Assembly: GCF_900302455.1 (NCBI RefSeq)
Contig: NZ_ONZG01000006.1
Location: 62,001-126,000, forward strand
Reading direction: 5' to 3'
Source of the DNA: Falsiruegeria mediterranea M17
Lineage (GTDB): Bacteria; Pseudomonadota; Alphaproteobacteria; Rhodobacterales; Rhodobacteraceae
Length of the DNA stretch: 64,000 nucleotides
Part shown: positions 9,137 to 16,772 of the stretch, piece after piece
Layout of the letters: each line of letters starts with the position of its first letter
Position numbering within the stretch: the first letter of the stretch is position 1
Notes under the pieces: model-generated
Databases searched by the model: none
The model's input: only the letters and a program-made list of their open reading frames with translations
What the model was told of the DNA's origin: nothing
Program-made: the position numbers and the translations under genes

Positions 9137-10627
9137 ATGAGCAAATGGCATGATTTTCTGGATGATCAGATCGAGGTGCGACCTGATGCTCTTGCTTTGA
9201 CGGACGACGGCGGGGCCACATGGAGTTTCGCCGAATTTGGCCAAGCCGTCGACGCTTTGGCTGAGGAGCTGCGCAGGCGGGGTGCACGGGCCTGCGACCG
9301 GATCATGATTGTGTCCGAGAATTGCTGTGCGGCCATTGCCGCGCTTTATGCGTGCTCGCGCATCGGGGCCTGCGCCGTGCCCGTAAACGCGCGCCAGACG
9401 GGAGGTGAACTGGCGCGCATCGTCGAACATGCGCGGCCGACTTTGGTTCTGTTGACGACAGCAGCTTCGCCGGATGCGGTGAAGCATGCAGAGGCGATGG
9501 AGGCTGAGGAGTTGAACGGCAAATTCGGCGCGCTCCACATCGCGGCGCCCTTTGCCAGCGATCCGGATGCGGATTTGGATGACGTGGCGGTGATGCTTTT
9601 TACGACCGGAACAACCGGGACGCCCAAAGGGGTCATGCTGACCCATGACAACGTGCGGTTCGGCGGCATGACCTCGGCCAACCTGCGTGGGATGACACCG
9701 GATGATGTGGTCTATGGCGTGTTGCCCATTACCCATGTGTTCGGCTTGTGTTCGGTGGTCACGGCGGCGAGTTGTGCCGGCGCGCAGGTCCGGCTTGAGG
9801 CCCGGTTCTCGGCAGCGCGGCTGTACGAGCAACTGCAAGATGGCGTAACCCTGTTTTCAGCAGTGCCGCAAATGCATGCGTTGTTGATGCAATATGCCAA
9901 GGAGCAGGAGGTGGATGGAGTGCACGATTGCGCCTTGCGTTACACATCCTCTGGCGCGGCACCGCTCGATCCCGCTTGGAAACGCAAGGCCGAGGCATTC
10001 TATGGCGTTCCGATCCAGAATGGCTATGGCCTGACTGAAAGTACCGCCGGGGTGAGCGCGTCGAGCAATGAATTGGGCGATCCAGACATTTCTGTTGGAA
10101 CGGCCTTGCCAGGTGTCGCGGTTAAGGTTGATGAAACGGTTGAAGGTGGCGGAGATGGTGTCGGAGAAGTTCTGACAGCGGGCCCTCATGTGATGAAGGG
10201 CTACTATCGCAATCCCGAAGCCACTGCGGAGGCGCTGCAAGAAGGTTGGCTGCGTACAGGCGATCTGGGGTATTTCGACGACCAGGGGCGATTGCATATC
10301 GCGGGTCGGTCGAAAGAGCTGATCATTCATGGGGGGTTCAACGTCTACCCACCCGAGGTTGAGGCGGCGCTGAACGATCATCCACAGGTCATTCAATCGG
10401 CGGTGATCGGGCGCACGGTGAACGGGGATGAACTCGTCTATGCCTTTGTGCAGGCCGCAGAGGGGGATTTGCCGGATGTCGACGATCTGGCGCAATTTGC
10501 TGCCATGCGTCTGGCGGGGTACAAACGCCCCTCTCGCATCATCGTGGCAACCGGGCTACCTGCGGCACCCACCGGAAAGATCCTGAAACACCGGCTGCTC
10601 GATCACTTTGCCGACCGCTTGAGTTGA
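9137..10627 (+). CDS. Acyl-CoA ligase (AMP-forming, class I adenylate-forming family)
   Basis: A 496-residue ligase that activates a carboxylic acid as acyl-AMP, then acyl-CoA. The P-loop-like motif TTGTTGTPKGVMLTHDN lies near 155-171, YGLTESTAG near 296, GWLRTGDLGYFDDQGRLHI near 370, then GRSKELIIHGG. The C-terminal catalytic Lys lies in PTGKILKHRL near 478. GGGGAGG sits before the ATG. It ends the beta-oxidation operon and should feed it, corresponding to PimA by position-in-pathway rather than by order. Substrate is unknown: medium-chain, dicarboxylic or aryl acids are all possible. Its stop converges on rpe across a structured repeat. Confidence 0.9.
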   Translation: MSKWHDFLDDQIEVRPDALALTDDGGATWSFAEFGQAVDALAEELRRRGARACDRIMIVSENCCAAIAALYACSRIGACAVPVNARQTGGELARIVEHARPTLVLLTTAASPDAVKHAEAMEAEELNGKFGALHIAAPFASDPDADLDDVAVMLFTTGTTGTPKGVMLTHDNVRFGGMTSANLRGMTPDDVVYGVLPITHVFGLCSVVTAASCAGAQVRLEARFSAARLYEQLQDGVTLFSAVPQMHALLMQYAKEQEVDGVHDCALRYTSSGAAPLDPAWKRKAEAFYGVPIQNGYGLTESTAGVSASSNELGDPDISVGTALPGVAVKVDETVEGGGDGVGEVLTAGPHVMKGYYRNPEATAEALQEGWLRTGDLGYFDDQGRLHIAGRSKELIIHGGFNVYPPEVEAALNDHPQVIQSAVIGRTVNGDELVYAFVQAAEGDLPDVDDLAQFAAMRLAGYKRPSRIIVATGLPAAPTGKILKHRLLDHFADRLS

Positions 10628-10640
10628 GCAACTTGGGGGA

Positions 10641-10829
10641 GCTCCCGTGCCCGAGCAGACCTGACTGCGTCAGCCCCGCTAACGGCCTTGGGCCGGGCGC
10701 CTCGCCTGCGGCTCGGCGCGGTTCTGATTGGGGCAACTGGTTTGCCACAATCACCAACCACCGAGCGCAGCGAGGCCCGGCCCAACGGGAGGAAGTGCCC
10801 CGCCAGGGGCATTGACGACGGACGGGAGC
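10641..10829. repeat. Structured palindromic intergenic element, copy A
   Basis: A 189-bp element with terminal arms GCTCCCGT (10641-10648) and ACGGGAGC (10822-10829). Inside are CTGAC-TGC-GTCAG (10661-10673), TTGGGCC (10688-10694) pairing with GGCCCAA (10779-10785), an inner GCGCC/GGCGC hairpin near 10698-10719, and TGCCCC-GCCA-GGGGCA (10796-10811). A 33-bp block at 10761-10793 is identical to copies B and C. It fills the junction between the convergent ligase and rpe genes. No reading frame in it looks coding. Confidence 0.8.
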
Positions 10830-10852
10830 GTTTCGCCTCTTGAATGGTACCC

Positions 10853-11542
10853 TTAGACGTAGACGCCTTCGGCTGCGGCGCGAACGGCGCGGATGTTCTC
10901 ACCATAAACGTCCGGGTTCGAAACCGATCCGCCGCGGAACACGGCTGAGCCCGCGACCAGCACATCGGCACCAGCCTGGGCCACCAGGGGAGCCGTATTC
11001 GGGTCAACGCCGCCGTCGATTTCGATGTGAACGGGGCGGTCCCCGATCATCTCACGCAGGCGACGGACCTTGCCGGTCATGTCGATGAACTTCTGCCCGC
11101 CAAAGCCCGGGTTTACGGTCATCACGCAGACCAGATCCGTCAGGTCCAGAAGATGTTCCACGGCTTCGGCCGGGGTGCCCGGGTTCAGCGCGACACCTGC
11201 CTTCATACCAGCGGCGCGAATGGCCTGCAGGGTGCGGTGCGTATGCGGCCCCGCTTCGACATGTGCGGTCAATACATCAGCGCCTGCGTCCGCATAGGCG
11301 TCTATGTAGGGATCAACCGGAGCGATCATCAGGTGTACGTCCATCACTGTTTTCACATGCGGACGGAAGGCTTTCACGGCCATTGGGCCGAAGGTCAGGT
11401 TCGGCACAAAATGCCCGTCCATCACATCCACATGCACCCAATCCGCACCTTGCGCTTCGATGGCTTGGATTTCCTGGCCAAAGTTCGCGAAATCAGCGGA
11501 GAGGATCGACGGGGCGATCTTGATGGAACGGTCAAAGGTCAT
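10853..11542 (-). CDS. rpe: Ribulose-phosphate 3-epimerase
   Basis: A 229-residue TIM barrel that interconverts ribulose 5-phosphate and xylulose 5-phosphate in the pentose phosphate and Calvin pathways. Signature blocks are IAPSILSADFANFG at the N-terminus with the catalytic Ser/Asp region, HVDVMDGHFVPNLTFGP (metal-binding His and Asp), MTVNPGFGGQKF, and IDGGVDPNTAP with the second catalytic Asp. Length matches the family. ATG 11542 is preceded by AGGTG at 8 nt; a GTG three codons upstream is possible. The promoter must lie in the 228 bp shared with the divergent phnC. Confidence 0.95.
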   Translation of the reverse strand: MTFDRSIKIAPSILSADFANFGQEIQAIEAQGADWVHVDVMDGHFVPNLTFGPMAVKAFRPHVKTVMDVHLMIAPVDPYIDAYADAGADVLTAHVEAGPHTHRTLQAIRAAGMKAGVALNPGTPAEAVEHLLDLTDLVCVMTVNPGFGGQKFIDMTGKVRRLREMIGDRPVHIEIDGGVDPNTAPLVAQAGADVLVAGSAVFRGGSVSNPDVYGENIRAVRAAAEGVYV

Positions 11543-11687
11543 GAGTGGCACCTGAATGTGAGTGAAACCGAGCGAGTCGCTGGCTCATATAGGCCCAAAT
11601 GCTGCGCGCGAACAGAGGAAGAGCAGGATTTGACCCTGCCTCGAAGTTTCCAATCGCCTGGTTTCACCACCGGATCCGCCAATTCGG

Positions 11688-11716
11688 TCGTTACAAAACC
11701 TTCACCGCTTCGACAC
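11688..11716 (+). promoter_or_regulatory. Candidate Pho box: three 7-mers at 11-bp spacing upstream of phnC
   Basis: TCGTTAC (11688), CCTTCAC (11699) and TCGACAC (11710) recur at exactly 11 bp with 4-bp spacers, the geometry of PhoB direct repeats (CTGTCAT-type half-sites). Each matches only 4-5 of 7 positions, so the case rests on spacing plus location 55-83 bp before phnC, a classic PhoB target. The divergent rpe promoter shares this region. Confidence 0.4.
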
Positions 11717-11770
11717 ATACGTTTTGTCTTTGCCCCTTAGCCACCCGACAACAATCACTGGGGGTGGCTC

Positions 11771-12589
11771 GTGCTGCGGATCAACAAACTTACCAAACGC
11801 TTTGGCGCAAACACCGCTGTCGATGCGGCGACGCTGGATGTGGACAAGCCCTGCATGATCGGGATCATCGGCCGCTCTGGTGCGGGTAAATCGACACTCC
11901 TGCGCATGTTGAACCGCCTCGAAGAAACAACCGAGGGCACGATTACGTTTGAAGGGCGTGACGTCACCGCCCTCAAAGGCAAGGACAAGCGTGCATGGCA
12001 GGCCGAATGCGCCATGATCTTTCAGCAGTTCAATCTGGTGCCACGTCTAGATGTGGTTTCGAACGTGCTGCACGGCACGCTCAACCGTCGCTCGACCTTG
12101 TCGACCATGTTCAATCTCTTTCCCATGGCGGACATCCACAAGGCCATCGACATCCTGGACCGTCTGGGCATCGCCGAGCACGCCCCCAAACGCGCCGAAG
12201 CTTTGTCGGGTGGACAGCAACAACGCGTGGCCATTGCGCGTGCCCTGATGCAGGACCCCAAGATCATCCTGGCGGACGAACCCATTGCCTCGCTCGACCC
12301 GATGAACGCCCAAGTGGTGATGCAGGCCCTGCGCCGCATCCACGAGGAAGACGGACGCACCGTGATTGCCAACTTGCACACGCTTGATACAGCGCGCCGC
12401 TATTGTGACCGCGTGGTTGGCATGCGCGACGGGCGCATCGTGTTTGATGGCCTGCCCGAACAGCTGACCACGGGCGTTGCCCGCGAGATTTATGGCGCCG
12501 GTGCAGATTTCTCCGAGGCCGCGACCTCGACCGAGATCGACACGCTGGAAGCCAGCACCGGCGCAAAACTCGTCAAAGAAGCGGTCTGA
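11771..12589 (+). CDS. phnC: Phosphonate ABC transporter ATP-binding protein
   Basis: A 272-residue ATPase that drives phosphonate import through PhnE. Walker [10 protein letters not shown] lies near residues 34-42, the signature LSGGQQQR near 145, Walker [13 protein letters not shown] near 164, and the switch His in NLHTLD. The LADEP Walker B and the insert after the Q-loop ([19 protein letters not shown]) are typical of PhnC. It begins with GTG 11771, with GGGGTGG just upstream. It opens the phnCDEE operon and probably responds to phosphate starvation through the Pho-like box upstream. The frame ends 69 bp before phnD. Confidence 0.95.
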   Translation: MLRINKLTKRFGANTAVDAATLDVDKPCMIGIIGRSGAGKSTLLRMLNRLEETTEGTITFEGRDVTALKGKDKRAWQAECAMIFQQFNLVPRLDVVSNVLHGTLNRRSTLSTMFNLFPMADIHKAIDILDRLGIAEHAPKRAEALSGGQQQRVAIARALMQDPKIILADEPIASLDPMNAQVVMQALRRIHEEDGRTVIANLHTLDTARRYCDRVVGMRDGRIVFDGLPEQLTTGVAREIYGAGADFSEAATSTEIDTLEASTGAKLVKEAV

Positions 12590-12658
12590 CCCGCTCCAAT
12601 CCCTTTCATCACCCGGGCCCGATGGGGGGTCGGGAAAACTTAACCGGAGAACCCAAAG

Positions 12659-13567
12659 ATGAAAAAACTGATCGCAGCCCTTGCGGCGACCACTGCCTTG
12701 GCCACCCCGGCCCTGGCCGAAGACAAATCCATCAGCGAATTCCGCATCGGCCTGCTGGGCGGTGAAAACGCTCAGGACCGTCTGAACAACAATGAGTGCC
12801 TGCGCGCCAAGACCGAGGAACTGCTTGGCGTTCCGACCAAGCTGTTTGCCCCCGCCGACTATAACGGCGTGATTCAGGGCCTGCTAGGCGGCACGATCGA
12901 CATGGCATGGCTGGGTGCATCGGGTTATGCCAAAACCTATCTGTCAGACCCCGAAGCGGTTGAGCCGATCCTGGTCAAGGTCAACAATGACGGCGGCTAC
13001 GGCTACTACTCGATTGGGTTTGCCCGCAAGGACAGCGGCATCACCTCAATCGAAGACCTTAAGGACAAAACCTTTGGTTTTGGCGACCCGAATTCGACCT
13101 CAGGTTTCCTGATCCCCTCGATCGAGATCCCCGAAGTGACCGGCGCGACCATGACCTCGGGCGATTACTTTGGTGAAGTGAAGTTCACCGGTGGTCACGA
13201 GCAGACCATCGTTGCCGTAAACAACGGCGACATCGACGCGGGCGTTAGCTGGGCTGACGGTCTGGGTGAATGGGAAGACGGTTTCAACTCGGGCGCTTTG
13301 CGCCGTGCGGTTGATGCGGGTCTGGTTGACATGAACGATCTGGTCAAAATCTGGCAGTCCAAGCCGATCCCCGAAGGTCCGATCGTTCTGCGCAAAGCTC
13401 TGCCCGAAGACGTCAAAGTCAAATTCACCGCTCTGATGGCCTCGTTGCCTGCGATGGACCCCGATTGCGCTTATGGCGTTCTGTCGGGTGAGGCCAAAGG
13501 CGTGATGCCGATTGGCCATGACGCCTATGAGGTCATCATCGAAGCGCGCAAATTGAAGTCCAACTGA
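12659..13567 (+). CDS. phnD: Periplasmic phosphonate-binding protein
   Basis: A 302-residue solute-binding protein. MKKLIAALAATTALATPALA is a clean Sec signal peptide with cleavage after ALA, so the mature protein is periplasmic. The mature part shows family features: FRIGLLGGEN near the mature start, LGGTIDMAWLGASGYAKTY, GFGDPNSTSGFLIPS (phosphonate-site loop) and AVNNGDIDAGVSWADG. PhnD captures alkyl- and aminoalkylphosphonates for the PhnC/PhnE importer. AACCGGAGAACC precedes the ATG. A hairpin with a T-tract directly downstream probably raises phnD output above the membrane genes. Confidence 0.95.
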   Translation: MKKLIAALAATTALATPALAEDKSISEFRIGLLGGENAQDRLNNNECLRAKTEELLGVPTKLFAPADYNGVIQGLLGGTIDMAWLGASGYAKTYLSDPEAVEPILVKVNNDGGYGYYSIGFARKDSGITSIEDLKDKTFGFGDPNSTSGFLIPSIEIPEVTGATMTSGDYFGEVKFTGGHEQTIVAVNNGDIDAGVSWADGLGEWEDGFNSGALRRAVDAGLVDMNDLVKIWQSKPIPEGPIVLRKALPEDVKVKFTALMASLPAMDPDCAYGVLSGEAKGVMPIGHDAYEVIIEARKLKSN

Positions 13568-13584
13568 TTTCAGCACCAAACGCG

Positions 13585-13618
13585 CGGGGCTCGGCACCAA
13601 ACGCCGGGCCCCGTTTTT
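13585..13618 (+). terminator. Intrinsic terminator-like attenuator between phnD and phnE
   Basis: CGGGGCTCGGC (13585-13595), loop ACCAAAC, GCCGGGCCCCG (13603-13613): 11 bp with one G-U pair, then TTTTT (13614-13618). It is codirectional with the operon and sits right after the binding-protein gene, where partial termination is common in ABC operons. Confidence 0.75.
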
Positions 13619-13633
13619 GACGGGAGCATTCCA

Positions 13634-14503
13634 ATGACAGACCTGAGTGCAGGGTCCCCTTCGGTCGCAGACATTCGCGACGATTACTCCGCGCTGGTTC
13701 AGCGCAAACGGGTCTATGGTGGTATTCTCCTGATCCTCTTCATCAGCCTGATGGCGGCGGGGTTCCGCACGGCGGACACCCGCAACGCAGGGTCGTTCGT
13801 AGACGGCTGGCGTCGCATTCTGGATTACCCGACCGAGGTGCTTAGCGAGGCCTGGGAAAAGGTCGCACTGCTGCCTGGCCATCTGGCGCACTTCATGCCG
13901 GCTCTGATCGAGACGCTGAACATTGCTGCCGCATCAACCCTGATCGGTGCTGTGTTGGGCACCTTCCTGTCGTTGTTGGCCACGCGCGGCATGGCGCCTT
14001 GGCCTGCGTTAATTCCCGTCTTTCGCCGGATCAGCGACATCTGCCGCGCCATCCCCGAGATCGTGATTGCGCTGGTGCTGATCTTTGTTCTGGGCGGCGG
14101 GCCGGTTCCGGCGATGATCGCCATTGCGATTCACACGGCCGGTGCGTTGGGCAAGCTGTTTTCGGAAGTAAATGAAAACGCCTCGCTCAAACCTGTCGAG
14201 GGGCTGCAGTCGGTCGGCGCATCCTGGGCGCAGCGGATGTACCTGGGTGTGATCCCGCAAGTGGGTCCGAACTATGTCAGCTATGCCCTGCTGCGGTTCG
14301 AAATCAACATCCGCGCTTCGGCCATCCTGGGCTTTGTTGGAGCCGGCGGTATTGGCTATGAGCTGCGCAATTCAATGTCCTGGGGGCAGGGGCGCTATGA
14401 CGAGGCCGCCGCCATCTTCATCCTGCTGTTTGTCACAATCGTTCTGGTCGACCAGTTGTCTGGCGTCCTGCGCAATCGTCTGACCCACGGAGCTGCGTCA
14501 TGA
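13634..14503 (+). CDS. phnE: Phosphonate ABC transporter permease (first PhnE)
   Basis: A 289-residue inner-membrane permease of the PhnE type. A hydrophobic segment near 32-48 (YGGILLILFISLMAAGF) is followed by the BPD_transp_1 core (about 95-285) with several membrane helices. The coupling (EAA-type) loop GLQSVGASWAQRMYLGV, which docks on PhnC, is followed by IPQVGPNYVSYALLRFE. Its stop overlaps the start of a second phnE by ATGA, so the two subunits are produced together and probably form a heterodimeric channel. Confidence 0.93.
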   Translation: MTDLSAGSPSVADIRDDYSALVQRKRVYGGILLILFISLMAAGFRTADTRNAGSFVDGWRRILDYPTEVLSEAWEKVALLPGHLAHFMPALIETLNIAAASTLIGAVLGTFLSLLATRGMAPWPALIPVFRRISDICRAIPEIVIALVLIFVLGGGPVPAMIAIAIHTAGALGKLFSEVNENASLKPVEGLQSVGASWAQRMYLGVIPQVGPNYVSYALLRFEINIRASAILGFVGAGGIGYELRNSMSWGQGRYDEAAAIFILLFVTIVLVDQLSGVLRNRLTHGAAS

Positions 14504-15870
14504 GCACCTTTGCTACCAATTTGCCCACCGAGGCGCTCAAGGCTGAGGCCGACAAGATCTTTGTCCGCAAGAGGATTGTGAACTTTGGCCTGCCGATCTT
14601 GGTGCTGCTGTATCTGGCCTATGTGTTCTTCGCCTTCGACGTGCCCAGCCTTTATGAGAAAGCCAGTTGGAAGAACGGCAAGACGCTGGTTTCGGACAGC
14701 TACAGTTACAAGACCCACGTGACGCGCGACAACCGCAGCGGCGAAGTTTCGGTCGCCATCGAAGGCGAGCGCAAGGGCGAATACCCCGAAGGTATGTCGC
14801 CTGAGTGGGTTGAGATGGGTGAGACCACGGTTATCGACCTGGAAGACGGCTACATCGTCACCTTTGGTCTGGACGTGATCGAATTTGACGTTCCCAATTA
14901 CGGTGTGATCCGCGCAACCCCAGACCGGCGCAAAGGTGTGCAAGCTGAATTGCCCGCAGGGGACGTACCCGAGTGGATCAACCTGTCCAAGAACCGCCTT
15001 GCCGTGACCACCGAAGCTGGTCGCCTGACCGTGACTCGCAACCGCGCCGAAGTGTTTCGGTATTTCACCGGCTGGGAACTTTTCTGGTTTACCCTCGACA
15101 GCCCTTACTACGGAAAAGGGCCGGGGGAGTTGATGGGTCTGGCTTTTGCGGGCGAGGCTGGTGCGATCTGGAACGATTTCTGGACCAACAAGATGTGGCG
15201 GCATCAGGATGTCGCCTGGGCGATCTTTGAGACGATCCTGATGGCCTTCCTGGGGACGCTTGGCGCAGGCATCGTGGCATTGCCGCTCGCCTTTATGGCC
15301 GCGCGCAACTTCAACCCGCTGGGGCCGCTGCGCTTTGGCGTGCGCCGGGTGTTCGACTTTGTCCGCGGCGTCGATGCGCTGATCTGGACCGTGGTTCTGA
15401 GCCGCGCCTTTGGGCCGGGGCCTCTAACTGGAGCGCTGGCGATTTTGGTGACGGACACGGGCACTTTCGGCAAGATCTTTTCCGAGGCGTTAGAAAACGT
15501 CGACAAAAAGCAGATCGAGGGCGTGCAATCCACAGGGGCCAACGCACCGCAGCGCTATCGGTTCGGGGTGATTCCGCAGATTACACCGGTGCTGATCAGC
15601 CAATTGCTGTATTTCCTGGAATCCAACACCCGCAGCGCAACCATCATCGGCGCGATCACCGGGGGTGGCATCGGTTTGCTGCTGACGCAGGCGATCATCA
15701 CCCAGAAGGATTGGGAAGAGGTTGCATACTACATCGTGCTGATCATCCTGATGGTGATGTTCATGGATTGGTTCTCGGGTTGGCTGCGCCGCAAACTGAT
15801 TTCGGGGGATGTCAAAACACCACGCAAGCGCAAGGGGGATCCAAAGGCGAAGCCCTTCGTCTTGCCCTGA
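14500..15870 (+). CDS. phnE: Phosphonate ABC transporter permease (second PhnE, with large periplasmic insert)
   Basis: A 456-residue permease, about 170 residues longer than the first PhnE. After the first membrane helix (about 26-48, FGLPILVLLYLAYVFFAFDV) comes roughly 150 hydrophilic, beta-rich residues (about 55-205, with repeated VSVAIEGERKGEYP- and YIVTFGLDVIEF-like strands) before the permease core begins. Topology predicts this insert is periplasmic. The core keeps the coupling loop GVQSTGANAPQRYRFGV and GAITGGGIGLLLTQ. Paired long and short PhnE proteins are seen in alphaproteobacterial phn operons, but the insert's role is undefined; it may contact PhnD. A strong terminator follows. 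Confidence 0.92.
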   Translation: MSTFATNLPTEALKAEADKIFVRKRIVNFGLPILVLLYLAYVFFAFDVPSLYEKASWKNGKTLVSDSYSYKTHVTRDNRSGEVSVAIEGERKGEYPEGMSPEWVEMGETTVIDLEDGYIVTFGLDVIEFDVPNYGVIRATPDRRKGVQAELPAGDVPEWINLSKNRLAVTTEAGRLTVTRNRAEVFRYFTGWELFWFTLDSPYYGKGPGELMGLAFAGEAGAIWNDFWTNKMWRHQDVAWAIFETILMAFLGTLGAGIVALPLAFMAARNFNPLGPLRFGVRRVFDFVRGVDALIWTVVLSRAFGPGPLTGALAILVTDTGTFGKIFSEALENVDKKQIEGVQSTGANAPQRYRFGVIPQITPVLISQLLYFLESNTRSATIIGAITGGGIGLLLTQAIITQKDWEEVAYYIVLIILMVMFMDWFSGWLRRKLISGDVKTPRKRKGDPKAKPFVLP

Positions 15871-15883
15871 CACTTTGAAATCG

Positions 15884-15924
15884 AAGCGCCGTTGATGGAT
15901 CTGATCCGTCAGTGGCGCTTTTTT
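15884..15924 (+). terminator. Strong intrinsic terminator after the phnCDEE genes
   Basis: AAGCGCCGTTGATGGAT (15884-15900) and ATCCGTCAGTGGCGCTT (15904-15920) pair over 17 positions, with G-U wobbles, around a CTG loop. The run of six T at 15919-15924 completes a textbook Rho-independent terminator. The acetyltransferase gene starts only 20 bp later, so readthrough or a short separate promoter must supply it. Confidence 0.85.
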
Positions 15925-15943
15925 GTTTGAGAAAGACCACAAG

Positions 15944-16564
15944 ATGACCGAGCCCCGGCTTAAGCCTGACGCACCTTTCCTCCACCCCGATTGCCAGGTC
16001 CACGACAGCCAGTTTGGGGCCTATGTCGAGATCGGCGCAGGCACCCGATTGAACAACACGACCTGGGGAGATTATTCTTATTGCGATCGAACCTGTGATG
16101 TGGCCAATGCCCAGATCGGCAAGTTCTCCAACATCGCCAGCTTCACCCGGATCGGGGCGACGGATCATCCGATGGAGAAGGCCTCGCTGCATCATTTCCA
16201 CTATCGCTCGGCGGATTATTGGGCGGATGCCGAGCATGATGCAGATTGGTTCGCCTATCGCGCCAGCCGCATGGCGCAGGTTGGCCATGACACCTGGATC
16301 GGCCACGCCGCAATCATCAAGCCTGAGGTCACGATCGGTCATGGCGCGGTGATTGCGTCCGGAGCAGTGGTGACGAAAAACGTGGCCCCCTACACGATTG
16401 TGGCGGGCGTGGCGGCCACCGAAGTGCGCCGTCGGTTCCCTGAACAGGTCGCTGAGCGCATGATGGAACTGGCGTGGTGGGATTGGGGCCATGACGTCCT
16501 GTGCGAACGTCTTGCTGATTTTCGCACCCTAAAGGCCGAGGCGTTTCTGGAGAAGTACACCTGA
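15944..16564 (+). CDS. Phosphonate-operon hexapeptide-repeat acetyltransferase
   Basis: A 206-residue left-handed beta-helix acyltransferase. Hexapeptide-like turns run through GAYVEIGAGTRLNNTTWGDY and continue as IGKFSNIASFTRIGATDHP, HDTWIGHAAIIKPEVTIG and GAVIASGAVVTKNVAPYTI. The pattern, with an inserted loop rich in His/Tyr (LHHFHYRSADYW), fits the xenobiotic-type family found in phosphonate operons. It probably acetylates an aminoalkylphosphonate or related amine, the job PhnO does in E. coli with an unrelated fold; that is inference from context. I chose ATG 15944 (GAGAAAG at 15929-15935) over an ATG seven codons upstream that overlaps the terminator's tail. Confidence 0.85.
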   Translation: MTEPRLKPDAPFLHPDCQVHDSQFGAYVEIGAGTRLNNTTWGDYSYCDRTCDVANAQIGKFSNIASFTRIGATDHPMEKASLHHFHYRSADYWADAEHDADWFAYRASRMAQVGHDTWIGHAAIIKPEVTIGHGAVIASGAVVTKNVAPYTIVAGVAATEVRRRFPEQVAERMMELAWWDWGHDVLCERLADFRTLKAEAFLEKYT

Positions 16565-16578
16565 GCCATTCGGGGGCA

Positions 16579-16764
16579 CTCCCGCGCCCGCGCTGATCCC
16601 GGCTTCGCCGAAATCGCTGGCGGCCTTGGGCCGGGCGCCTCGCCTTCGGCTCGGCGCAGCCGCACTTGGGGTGACTGTTTTGCCACAAGCGCCAGCTGCC
16701 GAGCGCAGCGAGGCCCGGCCCAACGGGAGGAGGGCATCTTAGATGCCTGATCGACGGGCGGGAG
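16579..16764. repeat. Structured palindromic intergenic element, copy B
   Basis: Terminal arms CTCCCGC (16579-16585) and GCGGGAG (16758-16764); inner hairpins CGGC-TTC-GCCG (16600-16610) and GGCATC-TTA-GATGCC (16733-16747); long-range TTGGGCC (16626-16632) with GGCCCAA (16717-16723). Each helix matches one in copy A, though several have different bases. The 33-bp identical block is 16699-16731. It lies between the convergent acetyltransferase and phnF genes. Confidence 0.8.
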
Positions 16765-16772
16765 CGCTCCGC

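Noticed and set aside
10641-10829. Insertion sequence at the intergenic elements
   Set aside because: No transposase frame and no target-site duplication are visible; the arms are imperfectly shared and the inside is helix-rich rather than coding.
11027-11740. Plus-strand frame opposite rpe
   Set aside because: It lies mostly antisense to a clear rpe gene, and its product has no recognisable features.
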